A stretch of DNA of 44,041 bases, taken from positions 1 to 44,041 of the forward strand of contig JABMNH010000026.1 in assembly GCA_013205245.1 (NCBI GenBank), given 5' to 3'. Of the stretch, positions 42,058 to 44,041 are shown piece after piece (the stretch's first letter is position 1; each line of letters begins with the position of its first letter). Below the pieces are notes generated by a model that saw only the letters and a list, made by a program, of their open reading frames with translations, was not told the origin of the DNA and did not search any database. The stretch comes from Flavobacteriales bacterium (GTDB lineage: Bacteria > Bacteroidota > Bacteroidia > Flavobacteriales > Flavobacteriaceae). The position numbers and the translations under genes are program-made.

Positions 42058-43746
42058 ATGTTTGATATAGCCGCCCTTAAAGGGAAAAAATTAGCCGATT
42101 TACAAGATATTGCAAAAAAACTTAACGTGCCAAAACACAGCCAGTTAAAAAAACTTGATTTAATCTACCAAATACTTGACATTCAGGCAGCCCAACCTAA
42201 AATTATTCCTGTAATAACAGAGGAAGATAAAAGGCCTGAGTCAAAACTAAAACGCAAAAGGATTCTAAACAAGCCTCAAAAACCACTTTTTGACAAATCG
42301 CCTGTTAGAGAAACCCAAATGGAAATACCCTTAGAAGCTAAAGTTGATACACCTAAAGAAGTGATTCTTGAAAAACCTTCAGAAAATATTGTTAAGCCAA
42401 TCATAGAAAAAAGGGTTGAAAGACCTATACCTGTTACTGAAGATAAAAATCAAGCGCCTAGAAAACCTTTTGTTCATCAAAATAAACGAGAAGTAATCAC
42501 ACCTAAAGTTGAAACAAAACATATTCCGCAACAAAAAAAGGAAAACAATACTCATAAAAAACCAATAAGTAATGTTAAAATCCCGCTAGAACAAAGAAGA
42601 ACTGGGAAATACAGAGATCCCGATTATGAATTTGACGGCATTATAGAAAGCGAAGGTGTATTAGAAATTATGCAAGATGGCTATGGTTTTTTACGCTCAT
42701 CAGATTACAACTATCTATCATCTCCAGATGATATTTATGTATCGCAATCGCAAATTAAATTATTTGGTCTTAAAACAGGCGACACAGTAAGAGGAAATGT
42801 AAGACCTCCTAAAGAAGGAGAAAAATATTTCCCTTTAATTCGCGTGTCACTTATAAACGGACTAAATCCAGATATCGTTAGAGATCGTGTTGCTTTTGAA
42901 CATTTAACACCTCTTTTTCCTACAGAAAAATTTGATATTACTACAAAAGGCAGCTCTATTTCTACTAGAATAATGGATTTATTTTGCCCTATCGGAAAAG
43001 GACAACGTGGTATGATTGTATCGCAACCAAAAACAGGTAAAACAATGTTGTTAAAAGACATTGCAAACGCCATTGCTGCAAACCATCCAGAAGTTTATCA
43101 AATTATTTTATTGATTGATGAACGCCCAGAAGAAGTAACCGATATGCAACGTAATGTACGTGGCGAAGTGGTGGCTTCTACTTTTGATGAACCTGCAGAA
43201 AAACATGTAAAAGTTGCCAATATTGTGCTCGATAAAGCCAAACGTTTGGTTGAATGTGGACACGATGTGGTTATTTTATTAGATTCAATCACTCGTTTAG
43301 CGCGTGCCTATAATACAGTGGCGCCAGCATCGGGTAAAATACTATCGGGTGGTATTGATGCCAATGCTTTACACAAACCAAAACGCTTTTTTGGAGCTGC
43401 AAGAAATATAGAAAATGGTGGGTCTTTAACCATTATCGCTACAGCTTTGACAGAAACTGGTTCAAAAATGGACGAAGTTATTTTTGAAGAATTTAAAGGA
43501 ACAGGTAATATGGAATTGCAATTAGATCGTAATATTTCTAACCGCCGTATTTTCCCAGCTATTGATTTGGTTAAATCGAGTACGCGTAGAGATGATCTAT
43601 TATTAGACGAAAAAACCATCCAACGCATGTGGGTATTACGTAAATACTTGGCGGATATGAATCCGGTTGAAGCTATGGAATCTATAAACGAGAAAGTAAA
43701 ATACACTGTTAATAACGCAGAGTTTTTAACCTCAATGAACCGATAA
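42058..43746 (+). CDS. rho: Transcription termination factor Rho with long disordered insert
   Basis: 562 residues, well above the roughly 420 of E. coli Rho. A Rho_N helix bundle ([20 protein letters not shown]) is at residues 5-40. Residues about 45-190 are a lysine-, proline- and glutamate-rich insert with no fold pattern. The RNA-binding cold-shock-like domain is [20 protein letters not shown]. The ATPase has Walker [11 protein letters not shown], Walker [17 protein letters not shown] and [13 protein letters not shown]. Inserts of this kind occur in other Bacteroidota Rho proteins and can drive phase separation. A near-match -7 box (TATTCTTTG, one base too long) lies about 30 bases upstream. 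Confidence 0.96.
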   Translation: MFDIAALKGKKLADLQDIAKKLNVPKHSQLKKLDLIYQILDIQAAQPKIIPVITEEDKRPESKLKRKRILNKPQKPLFDKSPVRETQMEIPLEAKVDTPKEVILEKPSENIVKPIIEKRVERPIPVTEDKNQAPRKPFVHQNKREVITPKVETKHIPQQKKENNTHKKPISNVKIPLEQRRTGKYRDPDYEFDGIIESEGVLEIMQDGYGFLRSSDYNYLSSPDDIYVSQSQIKLFGLKTGDTVRGNVRPPKEGEKYFPLIRVSLINGLNPDIVRDRVAFEHLTPLFPTEKFDITTKGSSISTRIMDLFCPIGKGQRGMIVSQPKTGKTMLLKDIANAIAANHPEVYQIILLIDERPEEVTDMQRNVRGEVVASTFDEPAEKHVKVANIVLDKAKRLVECGHDVVILLDSITRLARAYNTVAPASGKILSGGIDANALHKPKRFFGAARNIENGGSLTIIATALTETGSKMDEVIFEEFKGTGNMELQLDRNISNRRIFPAIDLVKSSTRRDDLLLDEKTIQRMWVLRKYLADMNPVEAMESINEKVKYTVNNAEFLTSMNR

Positions 43747-43785
43747 TTTTTTTAATAAAAAAGTTCTACGTATCTATTTTTTATA

Positions 43786-43793
43786 TATATTTG
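43786..43793 (+). promoter_or_regulatory. -7 promoter box for the tRNA-fMet half gene
   Basis: TATATTTG is an exact TAnnTTTG match, 11 bases before the first base of the tRNA. This is the distance expected for a stand-alone tRNA promoter. Confidence 0.55.
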
Positions 43794-43804
43794 CACCCCT
43801 ATAT

Positions 43805-43843
43805 CGCGGGGTAGAGCAGTAGGTAGCTCGTTGGGCTCATAAC
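43805..43843 (+). tRNA. Initiator tRNA-fMet(CAU), 5' half only
   Basis: The sequence gives acceptor strand CGCGGGG, D stem GAGC and GCTC around AGTAGGTA, anticodon-stem strand TTGGG and loop CTCATAA with the CAU anticodon. A first-position C in CGCGGGG is the mark of a bacterial initiator tRNA (unpaired C1). The 3' strand of the anticodon stem should read CCCAA, but after one C the DNA becomes ACTCCTCACC, and no T arm or acceptor 3' strand follows. The gene cannot make a working tRNA as it stands. Confidence 0.82.
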
Positions 43844-44041
43844 ACTCCTCACCACCTAAATTCACATATTTTTATCGTTTCATTTTCAAGTAGTTACAAA
43901 AGTATAATCATTTTTGTGTTATACGTGCTACACTCTTGTGTTAGATAAAATTCGACTATCCAAATATTTTAATCTTCATTAGCTTCTCTTCTTCTACGTT
44001 TAGTAGAAGTGGAGGTTCTGTCGCATCTACCAAATATAATT
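43844..44041. other. Probable left end of an inserted element
   Basis: The DNA after the broken tRNA has no relation to tRNA sequence. It holds two direct copies of TTGTGTTA (43914-43921 and 43936-43943, 22 bases apart), like arm-type recombinase sites. A 7-base inverted repeat CTTCTAC/GTAGAAG lies at 43991-44009. The element, if real, runs out of the window. Confidence 0.45.
43969..44040 (-). CDS. C-terminal end of an unidentified ORF (partial)
   Basis: The minus-strand frame is open from the right edge and ends in GRCDRTSTSTKRRRREANED and a stop at 43969. Only 23 codons are visible. The basic tail with REANED fits a protein end, but another frame is also open here (ending LMKIKIFG), so the choice is uncertain. 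If real, it is the gene nearest the tRNA junction and points toward it. I do not recognise the protein. Confidence 0.3.
   Translation of the reverse strand: MIFGRCDRTSTSTKRRRREANED

Noticed and set aside
42735-43706. Minus-strand frames of 64-132 codons opposite rho
   Set aside because: Shadow frames of a highly conserved gene, with no ribosome or promoter signals.
43836-44041. Group I intron in the tRNA-fMet anticodon loop
   Set aside because: The exon would end in U as required, and such introns exist in cyanobacterial tRNA-fMet. But no guide sequence pairing with GGGCTCAT and no convincing P7 core were found in the 198 visible bases. It remains possible only if the intron is long and continues out of the window.
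1-44041. CRISPR arrays, insertion sequences with transposase, rRNA genes
   Set aside because: No regularly spaced repeats, no transposase or integrase frame and no rRNA sequence were seen.

Overview
The window comes from an AT-rich chromosome of a Bacteroidota bacterium, most likely a member of the Flavobacteriaceae. The evidence is the family content (DUF5723 surface protein, BT_3928-family DoxX protein, DUF4293, DUF1599, fused isobutyryl-CoA mutase, Rho with a long disordered insert). TAnnTTTG-type -7 boxes in front of many genes point the same way, and Shine-Dalgarno sequences are weak. Most of the window is core chromosome with short intergenic gaps. It is not a phage or plasmid.

Layout: 1-2577 (minus) is a three-gene unit of a HAD nucleotidase, a small lipoprotein and a DUF5723 protein that runs off the left edge. 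2623-7218 is a surface-polysaccharide group: a GT4 glycosyltransferase and a flippase on plus, then an N-acyltransferase-like protein and a polysaccharide deacetylase on minus. 7268-10920 holds radC and the potassium uptake pair trkA-trkH. 11026-14547 is icmF, a cobalamin-dependent acyl-CoA mutase whose linker carries an in-frame intergenic-type repeat. 14800-20237 holds a methyltransferase, a secreted CocE-type hydrolase and a pair of M16 peptidases, one with and one without the zinc motif, closed by a strong bidirectional terminator.

20365-24534 holds nadC, an MFS transporter, a DUF1684 lipoprotein, a DUF985 cupin and an MscS channel. 24535-28545 is a copper-handling group: copA, a small CxxC metallochaperone, and an AraC regulator with an N-terminal CPRC metal-binding-like segment. 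Behind it lie a membrane methyltransferase and two gene remnants, one of them a decayed copy of the chaperone. 28608-31154 is nadB-nadA, so with nadC the whole quinolinate-to-NaMN branch is present, although split. 31325-34434 is a five-gene minus operon (DUF1599, DoxX/BT_3928, CrcB fluoride channel, deoxyribosyltransferase-like, methyltransferase). 34554-37432 is LOG-folP-lipoprotein-dacA on plus. 37433-39977 is an ABC exporter and truA, followed by a phosphodiesterase, a broken histidine kinase, a non-coding stretch rich in repeats and dyads, a DUF4293 gene and rho.

The most unusual part is the right end. After rho there is a promoter and the 5' half of an initiator tRNA-fMet gene. The tRNA stops one base after its anticodon loop and the sequence then changes to unrelated DNA with short direct repeats and the tail of an unidentified ORF. 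This looks like the boundary of an integrated element, or some other interruption of an initiator tRNA gene. Further points of interest are the repeat inserted in icmF, the histidine kinase with an internal deletion, two hairpin-forming repeats in the 41.0-41.3 kb gap, and several genes with TTG or GTG starts lying on or beside a -7 box.
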